DNA from: Bacteriovorax stolpii
GTDB taxonomy: Bacteria > Bdellovibrionota > Bacteriovoracia > Bacteriovoracales > Bacteriovoracaceae
Assembly: GCA_945890905.1 (NCBI GenBank)
Contig: CAMDDI010000042.1
Location: 1-17,284 of the forward strand
Direction: 5' to 3'
DNA: 17,284 nt
This document shows, piece by piece, positions 7,506-14,755 of this stretch. The notes under the pieces were generated by a model. It worked only from the letters and a program-made list of their open reading frames with translations, made no database searches and was not told where the DNA came from. Both the position numbers and the translations under genes were made by a program. Position 1 is the first letter of the stretch. Each line of letters opens with the position of its first letter.

Positions 7506-8675
7506 ATGGGTCCATTACCAAGAAAAGTTTTCATTGTTCAGGGTAAGAGAACTGCCTTTGGAAAATTTGGCGGATCATTTGGCGGCATTTCCCCCATAGA
7601 TTTGGCGGTTTATGCCACTTCGGCCTTATTAACTGAAAATAAGATAAATCCAGAGACAATCGATCAGGTAATTTTCGCCAATGTTATCCCGAGTACTCCA
7701 GATACTTTGTATGCTGGCCGCCATCTTGCTTTAAAAAGCGGACTAAAAGACACAACTCCCGGCATCGTTATCAACCGTTTGTGTGGATCAGGAATCCAAG
7801 GGATGATAGACGCTGCTCGTTTAATTAGAACTCACGAATGCGAAGCTGTTCTTGTTGCAGGTGCAGAGAATATGACCATGGTTCCGCATCTTATTTACGG
7901 AAGTCGCTTCGGCACTAAGTATGGTGCTCTAAAAACGCAGGATCTCTTACTTGATACTCTTTATGATAAGCACGCTGGAATCCCTATGGGTATGACTGCA
8001 GAAAACTTGGCCACTGAATACGGAGTCTCGAAAGCGGATGCTGATCAGTATTCATATAATTCTCACATGAAGGCCAACCGCGCATATGAGGCCAATCTCA
8101 TTCAACCAGAAATTATTCCCGTTCAAAACATATCTAGAGATGAGCACCTAAGGGCCGATGTCTCTTTAGGTGATATGCAAAAACTAAAACCCACTTTTAA
8201 AAAAGATGGGGGAACTGTCACTGCTGGATCAGCTTCTGGAATTGTTGATGGTGCTTGTGCCATGGTGATTGCTTCTGAAGAATACGTAAATAAACATCAT
8301 CTCAAACCTCTGGCCGAAATCATTGATGGCCAAGTGGTCGGTGTGGATCCTACTAAGATGGGCATTGGCCCAGTCCCTGCCATCAATCAATTACTCGCTC
8401 GTCAGAAACTAGAAATCAAAAATATTAGTTACTTTGAAATTAATGAAGCCTTTGCTTCTCAAGTCATGTCTTGCCAGAAAGCTCTGCAGATTCCAGATGA
8501 AAAACTAAATGTCTGGGGTGGAGCAGTGGCCCTTGGGCACCCATTAGGGGCCACAGGCCTTAAAATATCTCTGACTTTGGGGCGCCAGCTCCAGCATTTC
8601 AATTCAGAGTATGGTATTTCTTCAGCTTGTATTGGCGGCGGTCAGGGCATAGCTTTACTCCTAAAGAGAGTTTGA
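7506..8675 (+). CDS. thiolase (acetyl-CoA acyltransferase/acetyltransferase)
   Basis: Type-II thiolase of 389 residues, the normal length. It either cleaves 3-ketoacyl-CoA in beta-oxidation or condenses two acetyl-CoA to acetoacetyl-CoA. All catalytic elements are present: the nucleophile Cys93 in NRLCGSGIQ, NEAFA (313-317), His345 in GHPLGATG (344-351) and the acid/base Cys375 in CIGGGQG (375-381). The PMGMTAENLA segment (160-169) is typical of the acetyl-CoA C-acyltransferase group. Degradative and biosynthetic thiolases cannot be told apart here, because no hydroxyacyl-CoA dehydrogenase or acyl-CoA dehydrogenase partner lies in the window. The ATG at 7506 is preferred to a TTG at 7503, with GAGGGG (7491-7496) nine bases upstream. 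The stop overlaps the start of the next gene (TGATG), so that product is probably made together with the thiolase. Confidence 0.95.
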   Translation: MGPLPRKVFIVQGKRTAFGKFGGSFGGISPIDLAVYATSALLTENKINPETIDQVIFANVIPSTPDTLYAGRHLALKSGLKDTTPGIVINRLCGSGIQGMIDAARLIRTHECEAVLVAGAENMTMVPHLIYGSRFGTKYGALKTQDLLLDTLYDKHAGIPMGMTAENLATEYGVSKADADQYSYNSHMKANRAYEANLIQPEIIPVQNISRDEHLRADVSLGDMQKLKPTFKKDGGTVTAGSASGIVDGACAMVIASEEYVNKHHLKPLAEIIDGQVVGVDPTKMGIGPVPAINQLLARQKLEIKNISYFEINEAFASQVMSCQKALQIPDEKLNVWGGAVALGHPLGATGLKISLTLGRQLQHFNSEYGISSACIGGGQGIALLLKRV

Positions 8676-9973
8676 TGTTTGTAAGAGATGATTTTGAAAA
8701 TTTTAAGAAATGGCTCGATCTCGATATTAATTCTATCGCGTGGGAAGGCCGTTACGCTGAATCCTTTAATGGGTTCTGGGAATCATTTTTTCGTGATCAA
8801 ATCGAACCACAAGAACTAAGCGAGCGCTTTGATTTCGCTAAAAAAATCGCTAAATCAGGTCCTCTCATTTCTTGGCTCAGCTGGCTCTACGAAAAATTTA
8901 TCGTCTATTGCTTCATTCATCGCGGACTCTCTATCCGCGAAATTTCTTTGATGTTTGACCTTCAAGAGCGATATGTTTCTACAATTCTTCGCGATCACCT
9001 CATCAAGGTTTATCCGGCCTACGAAGATTTGGTGAATGAAAAATTCCAGGTCAGTAACGTGAGCTCCAAAAATCTCTACCTCACTTTCGGCGAGATCGAA
9101 GAAACTCTAGGCCCTGAAGCCAAAATCAAAGGCACTTTCGAAGACGATATCCTGGCCCAGATGGAAGTGACTCTCTATCCAGATTGGCCAAATCTCGTCA
9201 AAGAGCTGCGCAAAGACATTCTCTCTCTCAAAGTCGATTTTGATAATTTCAAAAAGAAAACTGCCTTCAAAAAGCAGATGCGCTTCTTCCAAGAAGTTCT
9301 ACTTCTCCTTTTAATTCTAAGTGCCGTCGTCTTCGCCTTAAAAAACACCAACAAGTGGTATGAAGAGTATCTTGTGAATAAGATCACTCTTTTTGAACCA
9401 AACTTTTTCTGGCTCGATAAATCTCTCACATATCAAGAACAGGACCTCCTCGCCAAACAACAGATCGATCTCTCTAATAAAGAGCTGGATGAACTTGAGC
9501 GTATTGAAGCCCAGGCCGTCTTCACGGACGAGAAATCCGAATCACGTTTTGATCCAGAGTCAGATGTGGTTGTGCTTGATTCCGTAGATAACGTTCCCAA
9601 AAGTTTCGGTGAAGCCGAAACAGCTCAGTCTGAGTACGAAGAAAACAAGAAGGGTGGCTACCGCGATTCTTCTTACACATCATCAAACAAAAAAGCCTAC
9701 CGAATCCTCATGGCCTCTGTGGAACCTGTGACCATCAAAAACGAAATCCTGCCCCTCATGAAAAAATACGGCATCTCACAAGTCGATAACGTAAAGCCCG
9801 GAACTCAGATTCCTGGTGGTTTGTATTTCAACCTAACTGTCCCTTCGAAAAACCTTAAAGACTTCATGACCAAAGTCACAACCCTAAGCGAAGCTACGAT
9901 TTTTGAGAGTCGCTCGCAGGGGGGAGATGTTGCTGGGAAGAATCGGGTGTTTATTTGGATTAAGTCGATTTAG
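8675..9973 (+). CDS. single-pass membrane protein with cytoplasmic helix-turn-helix-like segment
   Basis: A 432-residue protein of no family I recognise. Residues 1-204 are hydrophilic and probably cytoplasmic. Residues 84-110 (GLSIREISLMFDLQERYVST onward) read like a helix-turn-helix: 'GLSIREIS' then a turn and a recognition-like helix. A single hydrophobic helix at about 206-222 is followed by an acidic, low-complexity linker (~255-335) and a compact alpha/beta C-terminal domain (340-432). The phrase VPSKNLKDFM (389-398) recalls the extracytoplasmic DUF4349-like domain of some membrane-bound anti-sigma-type proteins; this is a weak resemblance. The layout fits a one-component transmembrane sensor-regulator of ToxR type (inference). 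I chose the ATG at 8675 (TGATG overlap with the thiolase stop, AAAGAGAG at 8663-8670) over the in-frame ATG at 8627, which would extend far into the thiolase gene. Its stop overlaps the stop of the opposite-strand gene. Confidence 0.78.
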   Translation: MFVRDDFENFKKWLDLDINSIAWEGRYAESFNGFWESFFRDQIEPQELSERFDFAKKIAKSGPLISWLSWLYEKFIVYCFIHRGLSIREISLMFDLQERYVSTILRDHLIKVYPAYEDLVNEKFQVSNVSSKNLYLTFGEIEETLGPEAKIKGTFEDDILAQMEVTLYPDWPNLVKELRKDILSLKVDFDNFKKKTAFKKQMRFFQEVLLLLLILSAVVFALKNTNKWYEEYLVNKITLFEPNFFWLDKSLTYQEQDLLAKQQIDLSNKELDELERIEAQAVFTDEKSESRFDPESDVVVLDSVDNVPKSFGEAETAQSEYEENKKGGYRDSSYTSSNKKAYRILMASVEPVTIKNEILPLMKKYGISQVDNVKPGTQIPGGLYFNLTVPSKNLKDFMTKVTTLSEATIFESRSQGGDVAGKNRVFIWIKSI

Positions 9974-11772
9974 TTTTCAGCTGAGGCGGGAGCATTTTCC
10001 TCTAATCCCAAAATATCATTTAGAAAAGATAGACCGGTAATTGACTCTCTTCCTGACTGATTACCATTTGAAGAGGCTGGATCCCGTTCATTCTGTGTGA
10101 TCCCAGAGAATAGGTCCTCATTAACGTTTACGTCAGTTCGTAGTGTATTTAATTCGCGGCTTGTTGCATTTGTATTTCGGCCAAGACTAACATTGTTTTG
10201 ATCTCTCAAAGTAAGTGAGCTTGTGACGATGTTATTGAAAAATACAACTTGAGCAAGTCTGGTCCTCTCATTTGCAGACTCAGCAGCATTGGCACCAATA
10301 ACTCGTTCCTTGTCTACTGGGTTAGCTCCAGTCGACAATTGGCGACTACCAACCGATGCTCTCAATGCTTCTAGAGTGGCATTTTTTCTAGCTTCAAAAA
10401 TGTCACCTATTTTTTCCTCTAAATTATAGCCTGGTTCATTTTTATGTTCATTGTAGTCTTTCAACAGGTCACCAAAGCCATTGTCTTTAAGATAAGTTTC
10501 CAAATCCTGGCTGTTAGCTTTCAGTTCTCTTATTTTTGCTTTGGCTAATTCTTTTTTCATATTCATGGCTACGTCTGTATCAAATTGAGCTTTCTCATAT
10601 GAATCGTCTTCTACCAAAAAATTATCACAATCAGCAACATCGGGAGTCTCCCTACATTCTTTCTGCTTTTTTGTAAGATTCTCATCTACATTCCCGTTGA
10701 GGAAATCGATTGAAGAACTGGTGGTTAAACTGTCAAAGGTTGTTTCTTTTGTTGCTCCGGCTTTGAAAATTTTAATTTCACCACTTGATGATATGGAAAC
10801 GCCACCAGCAAAATCTGAATCAAATTGATTTTTTATACTCTCTGATTCAGCAATAGCCTTTCTGAAGGATTGAAGTTTGGCTTTGGTCAAACAAGCATTT
10901 CCTCCTAATGATGGAGGGCCTAAAGCATTACTAACCGCTGCAGAAATATTAGAAGTTTGTCTGTTGTTACTTTCAAAAGTTGCACAGAGTGTTTTAATCG
11001 CATCTGTGCATGTGTTAAAGAAATTATTCAAATCTGTAGTGAGATTTTGAGAATTACCCCCCACACTAGTTAGAAAATTCCTATAGATAGCTTGTTGGTT
11101 ATCACTTCCAGGAGTGCTATAGGCTGGAAGACCTTGATCATTGAAATCTCCGTTATACTGATTTTGCCAGTGCGATGAAAAATCAGTACCAACGAGAGGA
11201 TTTTGAGTCTTTCGAAATTTTTCGTAACAAAAAGTAGTAATTTCTAACAAAGCATTTTTCGACAATTGGTTTTGATATAAAATGATAAAGTCTCTTTGCT
11301 CAAGAAGTTTCTTATTAGAAAACTTCATTGATTTAATAAGTTCGGCCTTATTCTTTTCTTCAAGATCTACACCACTCATGATTTTATACATCTTGTTTGT
11401 AAGATACTTAGTGATATTCTCAACACTTTTACTTTTAACCAGATTGTAACCACTAAGGTTCAGACTCTTTTCTAGTCTCTCGATTTCCTCCTTAGATTTT
11501 CCGGCAATTTTGTCTTTAAGACATTTGCTCGCATTCTCTGCAGCGGTTAATCTTTCATCTTCTGTAGCAGTACTTTTAAATTTATTTGATTCCGTATCCA
11601 TGCAAGTCTTGAATTCAGCAGTCTGACTTAATGTTTGCTCGATCTGAACATCTCGAACTGATGAGATAAATTTTCGACCCAGTTCTGCATCAGAGAGTTG
11701 ATTGATCTCTGAACCCGTCTGTGCCCATAAAGAAAACGAAACCAATACCATCCCCAAAATAAACATCTTCAT
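9970..11772 (-). CDS. exported protein of unknown function
   Basis: A 600-residue protein with an apparent Sec signal peptide: Met-Lys-Met, a hydrophobic core (FILGMVLVSFSLWA) and a probable cleavage site near residue 17 before QTGSE. The mature part is polar and mostly helical, with several scattered cysteines (57, 84, 182, then pairs in NTCTDAIKTLC and in CRETPDVADC). These could form disulfides outside the cytoplasm. There is no lipobox, no C-terminal membrane helix and no motif I recognise. The C-terminal third is rich in Asn, Glu and Arg and looks partly disordered. A TAGG four bases before the first ATG is weak; the ATG two codons later has better spacing and would leave the signal peptide intact. 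A perfect TATAAT lies upstream on the minus strand. Predatory relatives encode many such orphan secreted proteins, but no role can be assigned. Confidence 0.8.
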   Translation of the reverse strand: MKMFILGMVLVSFSLWAQTGSEINQLSDAELGRKFISSVRDVQIEQTLSQTAEFKTCMDTESNKFKSTATEDERLTAAENASKCLKDKIAGKSKEEIERLEKSLNLSGYNLVKSKSVENITKYLTNKMYKIMSGVDLEEKNKAELIKSMKFSNKKLLEQRDFIILYQNQLSKNALLEITTFCYEKFRKTQNPLVGTDFSSHWQNQYNGDFNDQGLPAYSTPGSDNQQAIYRNFLTSVGGNSQNLTTDLNNFFNTCTDAIKTLCATFESNNRQTSNISAAVSNALGPPSLGGNACLTKAKLQSFRKAIAESESIKNQFDSDFAGGVSISSSGEIKIFKAGATKETTFDSLTTSSSIDFLNGNVDENLTKKQKECRETPDVADCDNFLVEDDSYEKAQFDTDVAMNMKKELAKAKIRELKANSQDLETYLKDNGFGDLLKDYNEHKNEPGYNLEEKIGDIFEARKNATLEALRASVGSRQLSTGANPVDKERVIGANAAESANERTRLAQVVFFNNIVTSSLTLRDQNNVSLGRNTNATSRELNTLRTDVNVNEDLFSGITQNERDPASSNGNQSGRESITGLSFLNDILGLEENAPASAEN

Positions 11773-11812
11773 ATGCCTATTTTATCGGAAGAATCCCTCA
11801 GAAGAATGATAG

Positions 11813-11828
11813 AGAAGAGCAGAAGAGC
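11813..11828. repeat. 8-bp tandem direct repeat, two copies
   Basis: AGAAGAGC occurs twice back to back. It lies just downstream of the candidate -10 box at 11840-11835 on the minus strand, in the leader of the exported-protein gene. It may be simply a purine-rich tract; the function is unknown. Confidence 0.6.
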
Positions 11829-11834
11829 GAAAGG

Positions 11835-11840
11835 ATTATA
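11835..11840 (-). promoter_or_regulatory. candidate -10 box upstream of the exported-protein gene
   Basis: A perfect TATAAT on the minus strand, in the 95-base gap between the two minus-strand genes. It would place the transcription start near 11828, about 55 bases before the ATG at 11772. No good -35 hexamer is visible 16-18 bases upstream, so recognition might need an activator or another feature. It suggests the exported-protein gene can be transcribed separately from the membrane-protein gene before it. Confidence 0.4.
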
Positions 11841-11867
11841 AAATTAAACAGATTCAGGTACTTAGAC

Positions 11868-12413
11868 CTACATCGCATCCCGGGACATACCAAAGAGGGC
11901 CTTCATTTCCCCCAACAAAACGTGGCTTTTCCCAAGATAATGCCACTGCCTCACAAACCCAATGATCATGGCCGCGATAAATCCATATGCCACACCCGAG
12001 TGAACAATCTTTCTCACCATGCCCGTATCATGAGCTCCGCCGAGTAAAAAAGCGATCGTACCGAGAATGAGCATGAGCATAGTCCAAGGAATGGTCTGTC
12101 TTTTTGAAAGGGTGGATTCGTGAACGTAGCGGGTAACTTTTTTCTTATAGGGCTCAAGGTCTGCAGGAGGCACATCAAAGAGTTCGTTGAGGTTGCCCTT
12201 GCTATTGAGTGCGTTCCAAACGTTTTCAACGAGGCGGGAGACGCCGATGAAATAAAACATCACGAATGCCTGGATGAAAACCACGTAGATAAATGCGGGA
12301 ATGGCCAAATGGATGTGGCCGAATTCTAAATGTAACCAACCCAAAGCAACACTTGCGGTAATGGCGATCCCAATAACCATCAGGATCAACAAAAATCTAA
12401 GTAGATAGGCCAT
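11868..12413 (-). CDS. histidine-rich four-helix membrane protein
   Basis: A 181-residue integral membrane protein with hydrophobic helices at about 4-26, 37-58, 109-127 and 137-156, and a polar loop of about 50 residues (59-108) between helices 2 and 3. Histidines cluster at the helix ends: His28, His33 and His35 after helix 1, His128 after helix 3, His138 in helix 4, and His158 and His164 after it. This pattern could bind haem or a metal, but I recognise no family and it may be coincidental. A GGAAG ribosome site lies seven bases before the ATG. The gene is divergent from the HEAT-repeat gene, with 77 bases between start codons, and so sits beside the cytochrome bc cluster. A role in assembling or coupling respiratory components is possible but only inferred from position. 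Confidence 0.78.
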   Translation of the reverse strand: MAYLLRFLLILMVIGIAITASVALGWLHLEFGHIHLAIPAFIYVVFIQAFVMFYFIGVSRLVENVWNALNSKGNLNELFDVPPADLEPYKKKVTRYVHESTLSKRQTIPWTMLMLILGTIAFLLGGAHDTGMVRKIVHSGVAYGFIAAMIIGFVRQWHYLGKSHVLLGEMKALFGMSRDAM

Positions 12414-12490
12414 AAGAAGACTTCCATTTTGAGGCGTGATTTGCTAATTTCCATTCATATTTACCTCGCATTTCATCAGAAGGAAATCAA

Positions 12491-13354
12491 ATGTCCGAAC
12501 AAAATGGACCTTCGAAAAAAATTCTCGAAAGTTCTCCTTTATCAGGCATCACCGTTCCTATAGCCATCGTCCTCATTGGTGCGCTCATTATTTTCGGTGT
12601 CACCAAGATGCTCTCCTCAGGAAAAAATCACCGGGATTTGGTCGAAGAATTAAATTCTAAAACTTTTGGTAACCGTTGGGTCGCCGCTTATGAGCTCTCG
12701 AAGTTCTTGGCCGCGCAGAAAATTCCTAAAGAAGATATGCCTTGGGTGATCGAAAATTTATCTCAGGTCTATTACGAGTCGGTTGACGCGCGTACGAGAA
12801 ATTTTGTGGTCCTGGCGTTAGGTACACTAAACAACCAACTAACTTTGCCGGTTTTGAATAAGGCCCTTGAAGATCAAGACCCTCAGGTGAAGTTCAATGC
12901 TGTTACATCGCTAGGCAACATGGGTCCAGAATCTGTGATCGAATGGCCCAAAGTTGAAGCACTGCTCAATCAAGAATCTGATCCAGGATTAAGACAAGTA
13001 GCACTCTTGACTATTGCAGCGCACCATCGGCCAAATACTGAAGAAAAGGCACTTGTACTGATTAATTCTGCAGACAAATCTCTACGCTACGCCGCAGCAG
13101 CCGTTCTGATTTCTTTCAAAAATAATCAGGCAATTCCAGTCATCGAAGAAATTTTTAATCTCAATTATGATGTGGCGAAGGCCGGAGAATTCAACGGTGC
13201 GCAAGTTGAAATTCTGAAAATGAACGTTTTGGATAATCTAGAAAAATCCAAGTGGAATGATCTGACTAAGCAAGTTGAAAAAGTTGAGAGCTCTGACACC
13301 AATGTGCGGGTTACAACAAAAGCTAAACTAGTTCTAAAAGTATTGAAAAATTAG
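12491..13354 (+). CDS. membrane-anchored HEAT-repeat protein
   Basis: A 287-residue protein with a short polar N-terminus, one membrane helix at about 20-40 and a helical-repeat domain from about 48 to the end. Repeat-like units include RTRNFVVLALGTLNN, PQVKFNAVTSLGNMG (about 130-144), PGLRQVALLTIAAH and KSLRYAAAAVLISF. These carry the Pro/Asp and Val/Ala spacing of HEAT or PBS-lyase-type repeats. Such repeats bind other proteins; no catalytic residues are visible. It is immediately upstream of, and on the same strand as, the Rieske/cytochrome b genes, so it may be an accessory or assembly factor of that complex (inference). A strong AGAAGGAA ribosome site (12478-12485) precedes the ATG. A promoter for the downstream operon overlaps its last codons. 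Confidence 0.85.
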   Translation: MSEQNGPSKKILESSPLSGITVPIAIVLIGALIIFGVTKMLSSGKNHRDLVEELNSKTFGNRWVAAYELSKFLAAQKIPKEDMPWVIENLSQVYYESVDARTRNFVVLALGTLNNQLTLPVLNKALEDQDPQVKFNAVTSLGNMGPESVIEWPKVEALLNQESDPGLRQVALLTIAAHHRPNTEEKALVLINSADKSLRYAAAAVLISFKNNQAIPVIEEIFNLNYDVAKAGEFNGAQVEILKMNVLDNLEKSKWNDLTKQVEKVESSDTNVRVTTKAKLVLKVLKN

Positions 13355-13371
13355 AAGTTTACACCCATAAT
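13343..13371 (+). promoter_or_regulatory. candidate sigma70-type promoter of the cytochrome bc operon
   Basis: TTGAAA (13343-13348, five of six to TTGACA), a 17-base spacer and CATAAT (13366-13371, five of six to TATAAT). The -35 box lies in the last codons of the HEAT-repeat gene. Transcription would start near 13378, leaving a leader of about 65 bases before the Rieske ATG at 13444, and that leader contains the hairpin at 13396-13425. Predicted by consensus only, but both hexamers and the spacing are good. Confidence 0.5.
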
Positions 13372-13395
13372 GAGTGAAAACCTTGCACCCCGTAT

Positions 13396-13425
13396 TAAGT
13401 ACCATTTAGTGGTCTTACTTTTTTT
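13396..13425 (+). terminator. intrinsic-terminator-like hairpin before the Rieske gene
   Basis: Left arm TAAG-(T)-ACCA, loop TTTAG, right arm TGGT-CTTA, giving eight pairs with a single bulged T, followed by C and seven T residues (13419-13425). This is the form of a rho-independent terminator, though only three of the pairs are G-C, so it is not very strong. It could end transcripts of the HEAT-repeat gene. Because a promoter candidate lies upstream of it, it could also act as an attenuator in the leader of the bc operon. Confidence 0.55.
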
Positions 13426-13443
13426 ATTTCCGGAGAATCTCTC

Positions 13444-13947
13444 ATGAGTGATGAGGCAAAAACCAGTTTGAACCGCCGCGAATTCTTCAGTTTTCTCGCT
13501 GTAGGTTGGATCACATTCGGTGCCGCAACTGCTGGTCTTGCGAGCTTAATTTTTCGTTTCACTTACCCGAACGTTGTATTCGAGCCTGCTCTCGATTTCA
13601 TCGCTGGTGTTCCAGGTGACTATGCTGAAGGCGTAGATGAGCGTTGGAAGAACGGATTCGGAGTTTGGATTTATAAAAAAGATGGTCGCCTCGTAGCGAT
13701 GTCCAACATTTGTACTCACCTTGGTTGTATCCCTACATGGCTTCCGGCCGAGTCTAAATTTAAATGCCCATGTCACGGATCTGGTTACTACCCGAATGGT
13801 ATTAACTTTGAGGGCCCTGCCCCACGTCCACTTGAGCGCTTCAAAATCTTCCGTAATCCTGAAGGTAAAATCGTTGTCGATAAAACAAAAGTATTCCGTT
13901 ACGAAAAAGGTGAATGGAATAGCGACGGCGCATTCATTGATTCTTAA
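13444..13947 (+). CDS. qcrA: Rieske [2Fe-2S] protein of the cytochrome bc complex
   Basis: High-potential iron-sulphur subunit that takes one electron from quinol at the Qo site and passes it to a cytochrome c. The 167-residue protein starts with a twin-arginine motif, NRREFFSFLA (10-19), followed by a hydrophobic anchor (about 20-37), so it is probably exported folded by Tat and kept as a membrane anchor. Cluster box 1 is CTHLGC (90-95) and box 2 is CPCHGS (108-113). Cys90, His92, Cys108 and His111 bind the cluster, and Cys95 and Cys110 form the conserved disulfide. GPAPRPLERF (124-133) is the usual Pro loop. The length suits bacterial b6f-like complexes. The ribosome site CCGGAGAA (13431-13438) precedes the ATG, and cytochrome b follows 18 bases later. 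Confidence 0.97.
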   Translation: MSDEAKTSLNRREFFSFLAVGWITFGAATAGLASLIFRFTYPNVVFEPALDFIAGVPGDYAEGVDERWKNGFGVWIYKKDGRLVAMSNICTHLGCIPTWLPAESKFKCPCHGSGYYPNGINFEGPAPRPLERFKIFRNPEGKIVVDKTKVFRYEKGEWNSDGAFIDS

Positions 13948-13965
13948 TTTTTAGAGGATAGAGAT

Positions 13966-14745
13966 ATGTCAGAAGGTTTTGCAAAAAAAGTCGCGAACAC
14001 TCAAGTCTGGAAAGCAATTTTCCGTCATGGTCCACCTAACAATGCCCGTAATCGTGCAGCTGTTGTGGCCGGAAACGTTTTCCTTCACCTTCACCCCATC
14101 AAGTTAAAAAAATCCGGCGTTCAGCTTGGTTACACTTGGTGTATGGGTGGACTTACGTTCTTTATCTTTTTATCCCTCACCATCACTGGTGTTCTTTTAA
14201 TGTTCTATTACCGTCCAACTGCTGAATACGCTTTCACTGATATCATCGGTCTTCGCGAACACGTACCTTTGGGTATCATGCGCGAACTTCACCGTTGGGG
14301 TGCCCACTTAATGGTAATTACCGTGTGGATCCACATGTTCCGCGTGTTCATGACTGGTTCATACAAACCACCTCGTGAATTTAACTGGGGTGTTGGTGTT
14401 ATCCTTCTTATCTTAACCATGCTCCTCTCGTTTACTGGTTACCTTCTTCCTTGGGATCAGCTCGCCATTTGGGCGATTACCGTAGGATCGAACATGGCAA
14501 AAGCAACACCGTTTATGGGTAACGGTGGTCCAGGTGCTGCTCTCGCACGCATCGGCGATTTTGTTATGGTTTCGGATAAGAACGACGTTCGCTTCCAACT
14601 CTTGGGTGGTCGATTCGTAGGTGAGGCAGCTTTGCTTCGTTTCTACATTCTCCACTGCGTATTCATTCCACTAGTTGTAGCAGTCTTGATTGCTATTCAC
14701 TTCTGGCGCGTACGTAAAGATGGCGGAATTTCGGCACCACTCTAA
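13966..14745 (+). CDS. petB: cytochrome b, N-terminal half (b6-type)
   Basis: A 259-residue four-helix cytochrome b that carries the two b haems of the quinol-oxidising core. Haem ligands are His109 and His123 in helix B, and His230 and His245 in helix D. There are 13 residues between the first pair and 14 between the second; the 14-residue spacing is the b6f/Firmicutes type, while bc1 proteins have 13. Cys59 in YTWCMGGLTF matches the cysteine (Cys35 of plant b6) that binds the extra haem c_n/c_i. TGYLLPWDQLAIWA (157-170) is the Qo-site cd-helix region, and the chain ends ISAPL like b6. The loop before helix D (about 190-222) is longer than in b6 by roughly 15-20 residues. Its ribosome site is AGAGGA, and the next gene follows 10 bases after the stop. 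Confidence 0.96.
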   Translation: MSEGFAKKVANTQVWKAIFRHGPPNNARNRAAVVAGNVFLHLHPIKLKKSGVQLGYTWCMGGLTFFIFLSLTITGVLLMFYYRPTAEYAFTDIIGLREHVPLGIMRELHRWGAHLMVITVWIHMFRVFMTGSYKPPREFNWGVGVILLILTMLLSFTGYLLPWDQLAIWAITVGSNMAKATPFMGNGGPGAALARIGDFVMVSDKNDVRFQLLGGRFVGEAALLRFYILHCVFIPLVVAVLIAIHFWRVRKDGGISAPL

Positions 14746-14755
14746 GGATTAGTTT

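Noticed and set aside
8627..8674. ATG at 8627 as the start of the membrane regulator gene
   Set aside because: It would overlap the thiolase end by about 49 bases with no ribosome site; the ATG at 8675 fits a TGATG coupling.
12414..12490. Promoters in the 77-base divergent region between the membrane-protein and HEAT-repeat genes
   Set aside because: A promoter is expected there for both directions, but no hexamer pair with acceptable spacing was found; nothing specific can be claimed.
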